27,457 nucleotides of DNA, from positions 1 to 27,457 of the forward strand of contig WIXG01000672.1 of the NCBI GenBank assembly GCA_009869945.1, in the 5' to 3' direction. Both the position numbers and the translations under genes were made by a program. The notes below the pieces were generated by a model, which was not told the DNA's origin, made no database searches, and saw only the letters and a list, made by a program, of their open reading frames with translations. Source of the stretch: Mesaphorura yosii (taxonomy: Eukaryota > Arthropoda > Collembola > Poduromorpha > Tullbergiidae). Positions 10,401 to 19,327 of the stretch are shown here, piece after piece (within the stretch, counting starts at the first letter, position 1; the number at the start of each line of letters is the position of its first letter).

Positions 10401-10752
10401 AGCGAGGGAGGTTCAGCCAGGTCACCGTTTGATGGCTGCAACTTCGCCTAGTTCAATAGCGCCGACGTCAGTCACAAACGTATCCTGGACTGAAGCAAAG
10501 ACTGGAATCTACTGCCCACTTGTAGCCTCCGGAACTTTCCTCGCCAACGGGGTGCTGGTCTCGTGCTACTCAAATCTTCGGTCGACTAGCCTGGCCAGAG
10601 CTCATGCCAGCCTTCTGCCTCTCAGAATGTGGATTCGTTTACGAAACGGCGTACGACGTGTGGCGGGTTGGGCAGATGCCACTAAAGCTCCTCCAAATGG
10701 TATTCACGCCTACGCAAGGGCTCTGATGAAGTTTCGGGACATTTTCGAGTAA
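7464..10752 (+). CDS. GTPase - MACPF - Hedgehog-type Hint fusion protein
   Basis: Six exons are supported by GT..AG sites: 7464-7514, 7589-7679, 7748-8032, 8116-8364, 8434-9426 and 9518-10752, giving 967 aa. The third exon could instead start at 7760 (4 aa shorter). Domains in order: five 8-residue repeats (GAFGSSPV type); a P-loop GTPase with canonical GQTGRGKS at 138-145 and G3 DFPG at 191-194; a long linker; MACPF signature HGTHLIREVNFGG at 586-598; an Ala/Glu-rich helical stretch; then a Hint domain from C767 (CFAGSTIV) with T830 and H833 (LTGEHLLFLA) and a closing SCYS at 905-908. The last 60 residues (AHASLLPLR, GIHAYARALMKF) resemble the tail of Hedgehog C-terminal domains. By family knowledge, Hint cleaves the peptide bond before its Cys, here releasing about 201 aa. 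No signal peptide is apparent. Confidence 0.8.
7780..7905 (+). repeat. 24-bp coding tandem repeat, five copies
   Basis: Five head-to-tail 24-bp units (ggggcctttggttcatctcc plus ggtt) run from 7780 to 7899 and are followed by a partial sixth (ggggcc). In the gene frame they encode GAFGSSPV, or GASGLSPV variants, just before the GTPase domain. All three forward frames stay open through the array because 24 is a multiple of three. The GT..AG context places it inside exon 3, though an intronic position cannot be fully excluded. Confidence 0.85.
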
Positions 10753-10836
10753 ATTCAGGAGTAGAATTAGGGAATACACGAATGTTTAATAAGAATTACG
10801 GCTACTAACGGTACATTTTTTCGAGATTTCGGAATC

Positions 10837-11933
10837 TCATCGCTCGTTTTGCCTTGTCATCACGCAGTAGAACGGCTTTGTCGCTATCGTCACACCGCCA
10901 ATTGTCTTACTTCTCAGCTCCGGGTGCACCGGAGAGCGCCTCAGGTCATATCGCTGCAGCAGCGCCGTGACCAGATGGAACAGAACCGCTTTTGCGACTG
11001 TCGTGCCTATGCAAGCCGGCCTGCTCGCTCCAAACGCAAGCAACTTGACATTGTTCTTCAGAATTCTGCTGTTCGCCCCATCGCCGTCTAGGAAGCGCTC
11101 CGGCCGAAAGTTGTGGGGGTCGCCCCACAGTTCTGGATCCATGTGAATATAGGCGAGATTGATTCCTGCCTAAACATTGGCCGGGACGAAGTGGCCCTGC
11201 ACAGTGATGGTGGAGGTGGTGCTGAATCTGCCCATAGGATGCAACACATTGGCGTGCCGGAAGACTTCGAACATGAAGGCGCGGGTGTACGGCATCTTTT
11301 GCGAGTGTGTTGTTCAAGCGGTGCGGCTCTTACCCTGGCACTACCGAACTGCCCGCAACGCCGTCAATTTCCTCGCGGACTCTCGCAAGCACGTGCGGGT
11401 TGCCGAGCAGATGCAGGATTGCATACTCTGCCGTATTTGCTGTGATGTCGAGGTTGGCGCAAAGCAGATCGCAGGTTGCCTGCAGGAACTGCTGCAATAA
11501 ACGCAAGGATACAATCACGGAGAATCCGGATGGAGACTCGGACTCACCAGTGAAACTCGTGCCCGGATCACGGTCCTGCTCTTCATCCAACTTCTGCAAG
11601 AAATGGTCCACAAAATTCGCTGGTGGGTTGTTTCTATACGAGCCCGACGTCCTGCGCGCTTCCATCAGCTAAATCCGACGGTTCCGCACCCTCATCAACG
11701 CCTTGCAGTGCTGCCAGCAGTTTGAGCACGTAGCGTAGGAATCGAAAGGCCCACTCGACATTGAATCGAATCTCAATCTTCGACCCTTTCTCCAGGCCGG
11801 CAATAATCTGATGGATTCTCGGGTCGGAATACTCGAATCGGCCACCAGACATCATGCGCCAGACAGAATTGAAGACGCAGAGCTGCCGAATAGGAGCCTG
11901 AACCAAGGCGCGTTGCTGTAGGACAGCAAGCAC
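10837..11933 (-). pseudogene. Decayed cytochrome P450 (clan 2-like)
   Basis: Clear P450 blocks appear in order on the minus strand but in different frames: a central region (FNSVWRMMSGGRFEYSDPR, near 11820-11880), an I-helix remnant (CDLLCANLDITANTAEYAIL), the K-helix/PERF region (DPHNFRPERFLD near 11100) and the heme loop (FGASRPACIG, with the Cys codon near 11011-11013). An in-frame TAG lies at 11170-11172 between the beta-strand and the PERF region. The I-helix AGx(D/E)T core reads ANLDI and the heme loop has Ser and Pro at positions usually Gly and Arg. The N-terminal membrane anchor and the ExxR region are not intact. Splice sites (gtgagt..cag near 11545-11490) give an inconsistent phase. 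An ancestor would have been a microsomal monooxygenase. This copy is probably dead. Confidence 0.75.
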
Positions 11934-12395
11934 TGACTTTCCTAGAAGATACTTCGGTCGTAGTGGTGGTAGTGATCTAGTAGAGGGGCGTACTCGACAA
12001 AAGCCTCCTTAGCTTGGCGGTCTCTTCCCATTCTGAGGAAGCTTTCGGTGTGCTTAAAGAACCAGGACTTTACCAGAGATTGATGTGGTTCAGTTTCCCA
12101 TCCGCGCCGATGTCATCCGTCCAATCCCCCCCAAAATGACAACAAACTGCTCGCGCTCGAAGGCGATTCCTTCCACAAAATTGTGCGTCTCCTCAAGAAG
12201 CCTTCACGCTTCCCGAGCAGAGCCACACGGGTGGTACTCGAGGTGCACAAATTTCCTAGCTTGCTGCAGAGGTATCTTGACGGCCGTGAGAAAGCCGAGC
12301 GTGCCATAAAACGAGCCATCAACATGTGCGACGACTGCCGCTGTTCTTCGAGCATGTGACACAATTTTAAACTCAAATTTGGATGGCGCGGTCAT
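11934..12395 (-). pseudogene. Unrecognised decayed coding stretch
   Basis: Protein-like sequence continues upstream of the P450 remnant but does not look like a P450 N-terminus. The frame from 12395 reads LGFLTAVKIPLQQARKFVHL and, after a TGA, EETHNFVEGIAFEREQFVV. It then appears to shift at a run of six G's into DDIGADGKLNHINLW. A further block (FFKHTESFLRMGRDRQAKEA) follows. At least one stop and one shift interrupt it. I cannot assign a family. It may be a separate gene fused to the P450 relic by rearrangement. Confidence 0.35.
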
Positions 12396-12651
12396 TGAAG
12401 AGCTGTTACAATTAACTTAAGCACAAATGCCCTTGGCTGAGCTACGTGCAAGCGTGAGTTGTCTGGAGTTCCTTCTTCCTTGCCCATGCCCTCGAGTATT
12501 TGTCCTTGAGGGATTAAGCTTGAGATCTGAGAGCATGCAGCCTGGCCTGGCCTGGCATAACGTCCCGTCCTTTCACTTCGCAGCATCTGTTTGCGCGTTC
12601 AAGGTCAGTTAAATCTTTAGGGCACGGACGCACGGACAGCAATTCTTTGCA
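12396..12651. other. Spacer upstream of the secreted repeat protein
   Basis: This 256-bp spacer shows no convincing open frame. It should hold the promoter of the gene starting at 12652. No clear TATA box is seen. Confidence 0.35.
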
Positions 12652-14026
12652 ATGGCAATGGCACGGGCTCAACTCACCATTTTCGGCACCTGGAGGCTCT
12701 TTTTGTTGCTAGCCGTAGCTGCAATTGCTGTTGTGCCGGAGGAGCGGAGGCCTGGCGGCCCTCCCCCGTCTCCGTCCTTCGTCCGCAGTCACTTGGGGCT
12801 GTACCGCCCCGGCACAGGTACCGTCTGGATCCTCGCTCACGATGGCAGCGTCTTCCGGCCCATCTACGCCCAGGGCACAGGCATCGGCGGCTACGACCTG
12901 GCGAGCCCCCGCGACCGGATCTTCACGTTCGATTACGCCAAGCGGGGCATCGCAGACCACCTCGTCCTCTACCGCCCCATGTCTGGGACCATTTGGATCC
13001 TGCAACGCGACCCGCACACGGGAGCGTTCTCGCCCGTCTTCGCGAGCGGAGCGGGCATCGGTGGCTACGACCTCAAGTCGGAGGTCGACTATGCCTTCAG
13101 CTTTGACTACGACAGCATTGGGCGCCAAGACCACATCGTCTTCTACAGGCCGGGGGCGGGCACGATCTGGATCCTGAAGAACAAGGGAGGAGCATTCAGT
13201 CCCTTCTACGCACAGGGCGACCCGGGGAACGGAATCGGGGGCTACGACCTGTCCGACCTCCGCGACCGCGTCTTCACCTTCGACTACAACCACTCGGGTA
13301 ATTTGGCAAGTCAAGTTTTAGAATTCAGAAGCTCTCCACCAATCCCTCCTTTGTCTTTGTCAATTTTCAGGGAAGACTGACCACCTCGTCCTCTATCGCC
13401 CGGGGGTGGGGAAGGTGTGGATCCTTAAGAACCTCGCCGGCCTCTTCGTGCCGGTGTACCCGAGCGAGAGTGGAATCGGGGGCTACGACCTCCTCAGCAA
13501 CTCCGACAACATGTTTGCGTTCGACTACTCGGGGAAGGGAAGACGAGACCACCTCGTCCTGTACCGGCCCGGCTCGGGTCGAATCTGGATCCTGAAGAAC
13601 AGGGGCGGAGCCTTCAGCCCCGTCTACGCCAGCAGCACGACGGGCATTGGCGGCTACGACCTGAAGAGCGGTGTCGACCGCGTCACAGCCTTCGACTACG
13701 CGAAGGCGGGCATCTTCGACCACCTCGTCCTCTACAGGCCGGGGACGGGCACCATCTGGATCCTCAGGCATAAGGCGGGCGTGTTCTCGGCTGTCTACGC
13801 TCAGGGCGACCCCGGTACCGGCATCGGCGGCTACGACCTGGCGAGCCCCCTCGACAAACTTTTCGTGTACGACTACCGCACTCGGGGGCACCATCGGACT
13901 CAGCAGGCGCCCACGGCGGGAGACGCTACGCCAGGTGACAGGGCGAACAACTCGTTAGCGTCAGCGCAACTGCCACCCGATATGCTCACGCTTGAGCATT
14001 CTTTCGCAGCCACCCTCGACGACTGA
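12652..14026 (+). CDS. Secreted FG-GAP/VCBS-like six-repeat protein
   Basis: Two exons, 12652-13297 and 13371-14026, are joined by a GT..AG intron of 73 bp with a pyrimidine-rich 3' end and matching phase, giving 433 aa. The N-terminus has a signal peptide (basic residues, then LFLLLAVAAIAVV). Six repeats of about 50-55 aa follow, each reading roughly DHLVLYRPGTGTIWIL, a GGxFSPVYA strand, IGGYDL and DRxFxFDY. Such tandem blades suggest a beta-propeller or carbohydrate-binding surface like those of bacterial and fungal secreted proteins; ligand unknown. The final blade decays into a low-complexity tail. Coding sequence is strikingly GC-rich compared with flanks, and the repeats are nearly identical at motif level, so the gene may have been transferred and later gained an intron. 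The next in-frame Met (12658) is an alternative start. Confidence 0.75.
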
Positions 14027-14027
14027 A

Positions 14028-14033
14028 AATAAA
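14028..14033 (+). terminator. Polyadenylation signal AATAAA
   Basis: An exact aataaa begins one base after the stop codon of the secreted repeat protein, implying a very short 3' UTR. Confidence 0.6.
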
Positions 14034-14514
14034 TTACTATCGTATAATTTTCTTGTTAAAACAATGCCCGTTACGGTAAGTAATTGCTTTACATGAAATT
14101 GAACTTATCGAAATGAAGTTTAGCTTAAAGACTTATACACTTCGTATTGTACGCAATTATTTTAAAATAAACCAAGATCCCGACTTTAGGATTATGACGC
14201 AGATTATTCCTGCGGACGGACGATGACTGCCACTTGCAATCGTCGGGCCATCTGGACCATCGTACGCACACGCGTCTCAAATGCCCGAAAATTTTGTCTA
14301 TCCCCCTGAATCCACACCCTCCAATGAAAATATGCACACCCGCACATAAAGACGACGAATGCAATTGTCACGTGGGACGTACGCACGTGCCCTCATTCGC
14401 CTTTGGTGCAAGAAGCTGCCCATTCCGTATATTCCACAGGCAAACGTAAAGTAAGTGGAATCTACTCAAATTTTCGCCCAGACTCTAATCGATTGCTCGC
14501 GCCTGCAGACTGGA
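14034..14514. other. Intergenic stretch, no gene seen
   Basis: This is about 480 bases of mostly AT-rich sequence between the repeat-protein gene and the SET-like remnant. The short open frames on both strands lack recognisable protein features. Confidence 0.4.
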
Positions 14515-14766
14515 CTACGTCATTTACAAGGACGACTCATCCACGCTCCGCACCCGCCAAATCTTCCGCCACTCCTGCCGCCCAACGTTCCTCTGGTCTT
14601 TGATCGCGTCTCGATGGTGGGCCATGTCAAGATGCTCCGCCCCGTGCGCAAGAGGGAGGAGCTTCGGGTCAGTTACCTCACCCACCACGACCTGTACGAC
14701 CCGATCGACCTGCGGCGGAAGAAGGTGAAGATCCGGTGCAGGCGTGTTCGCATACGCTCAATCTAA
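14515..14766 (+). pseudogene. SMYD-like SET-domain remnant, frameshifted
   Basis: A frame reading RTRQIFRHSCRP matches the NHSCxPN motif of SMYD-type SET methyltransferases, which bind S-adenosylmethionine there. Immediately after (about 14582-14584) the matching sequence moves to another frame: NVPLVFDRVSMVGHVK, then REELRVSYLTHHDLYDP and a basic end at 14766. This corresponds to the GEE..SY..l....R segment that follows in SMYD proteins. One base appears to be missing at the junction. The N-terminal SET half, the MYND finger and most of the cysteine-rich post-SET region are absent. The ancestor was probably a lysine methyltransferase-like protein; this is a fragment. Confidence 0.55.
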
Positions 14767-14929
14767 TTATAAACTGCGCGAAATCGCTAAAAATAGATAA
14801 CAAATTATGCACAATCGGCGTCTGCCGTCAGAATACGAATATTAAACAATTAATGTCTTGTCAAAATTGCGAATTACAAAGTTGGGTGGAGAAATCCGGT
14901 AATTTCAGGTTCTGTGTAAGTTTAATTAA

Positions 14930-14935
14930 TTTATT
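14930..14935 (-). terminator. Polyadenylation signal (AATAAA on minus strand)
   Basis: tttatt on the plus strand reads aataaa on the minus strand, about 30 bases past the last stop of the ionotropic-receptor-like gene. Confidence 0.4.
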
Positions 14936-14964
14936 TCACTTGATCTTGTAAGATTGTTAAATTG

Positions 14965-16633
14965 CTAAATTATTCCTAAATTTGCTCTAATCCGTCCCAG
15001 CTCGCAGGCGGTCCAGGCCCGTGCCCAAATTCCTGCAGCTCTAATTTTGGAACACGCTCGCCTCGCGGGTTGATTTCCATGATAGCAGGCGCATTCGGCT
15101 AGAAAGCCTGCGAATGCTGCAAGAAGCATCCACCCGGAGATTGGAATGATGCGCATAACTTCAAAATCCATCGAAATCGGTGGTGGGCCAATCCTCCTGG
15201 GAGCTATTTGATTCATTCTTGCTAGTTGTACAGTACATCGTTCACTCCTGCCTCCTCCATGGTGTCGTAGAATTGAAAGCCGTTGTAGAGCAGTTGCTTC
15301 GTGTCGTTATCGAATTTATGCATCTTAGCCACTAGCGCAGGTGCAACCTCCGGACTCTTTCTTGTTTTTATCTTATAGCCAGCTTGCATCAACTCCTTGA
15401 CGGTTGGATAAATCAATGGCTGGTCAGGCAGGAGTGCAGTGCTCGTCATGTGATTCTCGTAGTAGGCCATAATTACGCATCCACCCAGCAGAATAACGAG
15501 ATGGAGCCCAGATCGTATGGAACCCTCCCCCTTGATCAGGCTGAAGGAGTTGAAAAGGTCAGAATCGAACCTCAGCTCGCTGTTGATCATCTGCACGTTG
15601 ATAGAAGAATTGCGAGGAGACAGATGGCAAGTACGAGGCCCCAGTACGTCGACCTGAACGCGTTCAGCCAGTTGTAGTCGTTCCGGATTCGTTTCTTTTC
15701 ATAGTCGCAGTACAGAATAAATAATTCTTGATCATCTGTCAATAAATACCGCTCGGCTCGATGCTTACGAACTTCTAAACTGTTCCAGTTCATCTCCCCA
15801 ACGACGAACGTTCCGGCATGACGACGATCGTATTCGACCAACGTGCGGACCGATCCGTTCATCCTCTGTACAAGTACCCAGGGGAAATTTTGGTACGCCA
15901 CGCATTCGTCTTCGACTTGGCAGGCCGTGTTAGCTGCACGTGCTGCGTGGCCTTCATGTTCACATTGGGTTTCCAGTTGCCTTTTCTCGATTTGAGGGTA
16001 GAAAACTGTGACGGGGTCCCCAGCGAAGTTCCTGCCACATTCATTGTACAACGTGTCGACCAGAGCGCCATTCAGCTCAGCCTGGACCTCTCCATCTTCT
16101 ATCTTATACATCAAGTAGTCGCTCGGGCAATACCAGATGGTCAGTACCGCCCGAGAGTCGTGAATTGCTATCGCGTAGTGCTGAAAGTTATACGACAGAA
16201 AATGGGGATGCAACTTGAGTGGTCCTCTAAGAATCACCCAAATAAGGAAAGTCAGGTGGCGATCTCTGACGGAGGGCGGAGCCCCGTACTTCCAAATCTC
16301 AACGTTCTTGAACGTAAAATACGATTTTATGATCAGGTGGACGTTGCAGAATCTCGACTCCCAGTCGTACAGGCGAACGTGGCGAAGGTCATTGTCATCA
16401 GCCATGGGCTTCAAGATTGGCTGAGTGATGTTGCGCGTTGTCCACGGCTGGCCGTATTGATTAGAATTCAGAATACGCTCGGACAGATCGGTTTCGTACG
16501 AGGAAACCATATGGGATGTGCAATGAGCCATATGACGAAGGTCCAGATCGACAGCCACACAATTACAAAGCAAAATGGGTGACAGAAGCGTCAAGATCAA
16601 GATCGATATCAATATCGACGTCGACGAAGCCAT
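14965..16633 (-). pseudogene. Ionotropic-receptor-like chemoreceptor with two frameshifts
   Basis: Three minus-strand frames succeed one another: 16633 to about 15600, 15596-15222, and about 15225-14965. The Met at 16633 opens a good signal peptide (ILISILILTLLSPILLCNC); an upstream Met at 16708 is less likely. A ligand-binding-like ectodomain follows, then LYCDYEKKRIRNDYNWL and a first membrane helix (YWGLVLAICLLAILLS). After a one-base shift the second part has a membrane helix ending VIMAYYENHMTS and VKELMQAGYKI, the pattern after the pore in insect and springtail ionotropic receptors. After a second shift near 15225 the last helix (IPISGWMLLAAFAGFLAE) follows. Joined, these would be about 555 aa, a ligand-gated cation channel for taste or smell. 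Each break fits a single-base indel, so assembly error is possible. Confidence 0.6.
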
Positions 16634-16744
16634 GGCTTGGCTCTCATCGCTGCCAGGAGTCGAATAAATCCTGATAGCGCTAAATCTAAAATCTACGTGG
16701 AAAAACATAAGAATCGACTACTGCCAATGAATTGCACTGACTTA

Positions 16745-16952
16745 CGAGGGAACGTTGCCACCGATCCGACTCAGAATCAGCTCAAATTTTCACAAGTCGT
16801 GTCTATGGTTTTTAAAAACATGATTGTGGGCGTTACAGGTCGCAATGGTCAATAATGACCAAGATTTTAAATTTTAGCGAATTGTTTGTTATCACTTTCC
16901 TGATGGGAATTAACATGGAAATTTGAAACAAACAAGCGACATTACAGTTTTA
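16745..16952 (+). repeat. Left terminal inverted repeat
   Basis: About 208 bp matching the right end in reverse complement. It contains an internal small palindrome, ggtcaataatgacc, near 16848-16861. Confidence 0.85.
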
Positions 16953-17084
16953 TTAAATCATTTGTCTTGAAGTTTCGCACATGCGCGCGCGGGTTCATTG
17001 CATTCGAAAGCAAATTCGAGACTTGTGTAGTCGGAGTTTGTACAAGCATAAAGATTAGCCCACAACGGAAAACAGAAATCAACA

Positions 17085-18782
17085 ATGGAAGTAGATATTA
17101 ACCCGTGCTCCATTGCTGCATTATTTTCGAATCTAGTTTCGCAAGAATACCCGACCTATACAAGAAGCGACCCGACTATTATGGAACAACAAATAGCAAA
17201 TGAATTGTTGTTTAAGTTTTTGGAGTTTCTCACCGATCGTGTTGTTCAGGAGGAAAATACTTGCGAAATTTTAGACGGTAATGATTAATATGTATTACTA
17301 GCATATTAGCTCTGACTAGAACTCATTTACTAAAATCTGTTCATATATCTGTTTCTCAGAATCTCAAGAACCTTGCTCGAGCCAGTCTCCTCCTCCCAGT
17401 CAACTTATTTTGACGATGACGGCCTCGAAATTCCGTATCAAGTAAACGCAATTCCAGTAGAAAGGAAGAAAGAAATTTTGGATTTAATCGATGCGCATCC
17501 AACGTGGTCACTGTCGACATTGCAAAAACATGGGGCCAAAGAGCTGAAACATATGCGTTATAAAGGTGTCTGGGAGAAGCATGTCGCGTCAGGTGGAACC
17601 AAGTTCGAAAAATTCGCTCATATTTCGTCCCATTGTCTCAATTTGTTCATAGAAGCCCGTAACGAGTTTAAGTCAGTTCATGATTCGGACTTAAGACACT
17701 GGGCATTGCAAATAGCTCAAACATTTCAAGACCCAACTTTCAAGTTCAAGGCGAGTGATTCGTGGCTCCAAACCTTTAAGACCCAGCACAAGATAACCTC
17801 CCGCAAAATAACAAATCTGGTCAGCAGACGGCAAATTGTTACTCAACATGAACTTGATAGCCGAGTGAATAAGTTTCGCGATGCATTCAAGCAGAGAGCC
17901 GCAGCATATCACCCTGATTCTGTGATTAACACTGACCAAGTGGGGTTCAATTATGAATTGGTGAGTTTGCGCACGTTGTCGCACCGGGGCGAGAAAATCA
18001 CCTTCGGGTTCGCCAAGTCTCCAAAAAATCTGGCTACTCACTCTTATACAGTACAGTACGTAGTCAGCCTCTCAGGGAAAGTTGTAGCTGACGTTTTTGT
18101 ATGCTTGCGGGAGCAATCAGGGCGAATTAGAGTAAGAGCAGAGGAAAAACTCCCTGCAGTGCCCAATGTGACGCTCACGTGCAGTAAATCTGGCAAGTTA
18201 ACGTCAAGCCTCGTGGAGTATTTCCTTGACAAAGTCCTCAAGCCTGCAATGACTACTAATTTCTTGCTGACACTGGATTGTTGGTGGGGACAAAACAATC
18301 CTTCAATTTATGGGGAGCGATTTGAGTCAGAACTTGGAATTTCGTGCGAAACAATGTTCATTCCTGAAAACACAACCTCGATTTGCCAACCCTTGGACAC
18401 TACATTCAACCGACAGCTCAAGTATTTTGCTAAACAGATCACATCACATGCGAGTCTCTACTTTGATGAAAATGGGAATAGAGAAGATGAAATCACGTCA
18501 CGCAGAAGTATTTTAATAATACATTCATTGATACATCGGCAATTTTCGGCCTCAATCTTTGTACCAATGATTATGTACTGCTGGATTTCTTCAGGCTTGG
18601 CTGATGGCAGCGTACGGGTTTTATCCGTGAAAAAAGCCTGCTTCACATTTTCAGTGGACGAGTCAAGACAGTGGCAAATTGCACTTTGCGTCAAACCAAT
18701 TTTTATAAAATGTGCTCATTGTAGACGAAATTTGTGTTTTGATTGCTTCTTCTACGATTATCACTATTTTTGCAATCCTTAA
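17085..18782 (+). CDS. DDE transposase of pogo/Tigger-like type
   Basis: A first exon from ATG 17085 (about 64 codons) ends at a gtaatg donor at 17278. The main frame is open to TAA at 18780-18782, about 465 aa. The best-looking acceptor (ttctcag, 17359) is out of phase with the main frame; a weaker one at 17385 (gccag) is in phase, so the junction is uncertain or frame-damaged. Main-frame features: a CENP-B-like HTH (DSWLQTFKTQHKITSRK), the catalytic aspartates NTDQVGF, LTLDCWWGQ and CQPLD in DDE order, and a C-terminal CxxC-x4-CxxC zinc-finger-like cluster (CAHCRRNLCFDC). It should bind its own inverted repeats and cut and paste the element. An aataaa signal overlaps the end (18781-18786). 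All three catalytic residues remain. Confidence 0.75.
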
Positions 18783-18786
18783 TAAA
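18781..18786 (+). terminator. Transposase polyadenylation signal AATAAA
   Basis: An exact aataaa overlaps the transposase stop codon and precedes the right inverted repeat. Confidence 0.45.
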
Positions 18787-18789
18787 TTG

Positions 18790-18997
18790 TAAAATTGTAA
18801 TGTCGCTTGTTTGTTTCAAATTTCCATGTTAATTCCCATCAGGAAAGTGATAACAAACAATTCGCTAAAATTTAAAATCTTGGTCATTATTGGCCATTGC
18901 GACCTGTAACGCCCACAATCATGTTTTTAAGAACCATAGACACGACTTGTGAAAATTTGAGCTGATTCTGAGTCGGATCGGTGGCAACGTTCCCTCG
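18790..18997 (-). repeat. Right terminal inverted repeat
   Basis: Reverse complement of the left end over about 208 bp, with isolated mismatches only, ending at 18997 before TTA. Confidence 0.85.
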
Positions 18998-19000
18998 TTA

Positions 19001-19327
19001 GATTAAATTTCGTGGAACCGTACAATCTCCGTGCGTGATGCGCATATTCTTTAATTACTCTAAACGACAGAGACAAAGGGAAATTGCTACTACGAACTGA
19101 CGAAATAAAATGGTAAAAGCATTTGATTAATTTTTCTCTGCTGACGACCTTGACTGCGACAAGTCCTTAGAATGTCAATCGCCTTGTAGCTTACCATCTG
19201 CACGCGCATTCACGATTAAATCTTTATTTCTCTCGCGTGAGCATCGTCTTTGGACTTTTGTGGGAAATTCCTCATTCGGAATTTGAATTCAGGTCAACTG
19301 CGCAGCGCAGTAGCGAAAATATACGAA
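19001..19327. other. Intergenic stretch, no gene seen
   Basis: Between the transposon insertion site and the ACT-domain gene there are 327 AT-rich bases without a recognisable gene. It may hold the promoter of the ACT-domain gene. Confidence 0.4.

Larger units (their letters stand above)
16745..18997 (+). mobile_element. DNA transposon with ~208-bp terminal inverted repeats (pogo-like)
   Basis: The element is bounded by inverted repeats that begin cgagggaacgttgccaccga at 16745 and end with the reverse complement at 18997. They extend about 208 bp inward (to about 16952 and from about 18790) with only a few mismatches. TTA flanks both ends (16742-16744 and 18998-19000), consistent with a TTA target duplication or a TA duplication plus one asymmetric base. 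A DDE transposase is inside. The near identity of the two ends suggests recent movement. Confidence 0.85.

Noticed and set aside
12085..12309. Plus-strand cysteine-rich frame in the P450 region
   Set aside because: It lies opposite the decayed minus-strand coding stretch and has no start context or domain.
12709..13314. Minus-strand 201-aa frame opposite the secreted repeat protein
   Set aside because: It mirrors the sense repeats in a GC-rich gene and has no signal or domain of its own.
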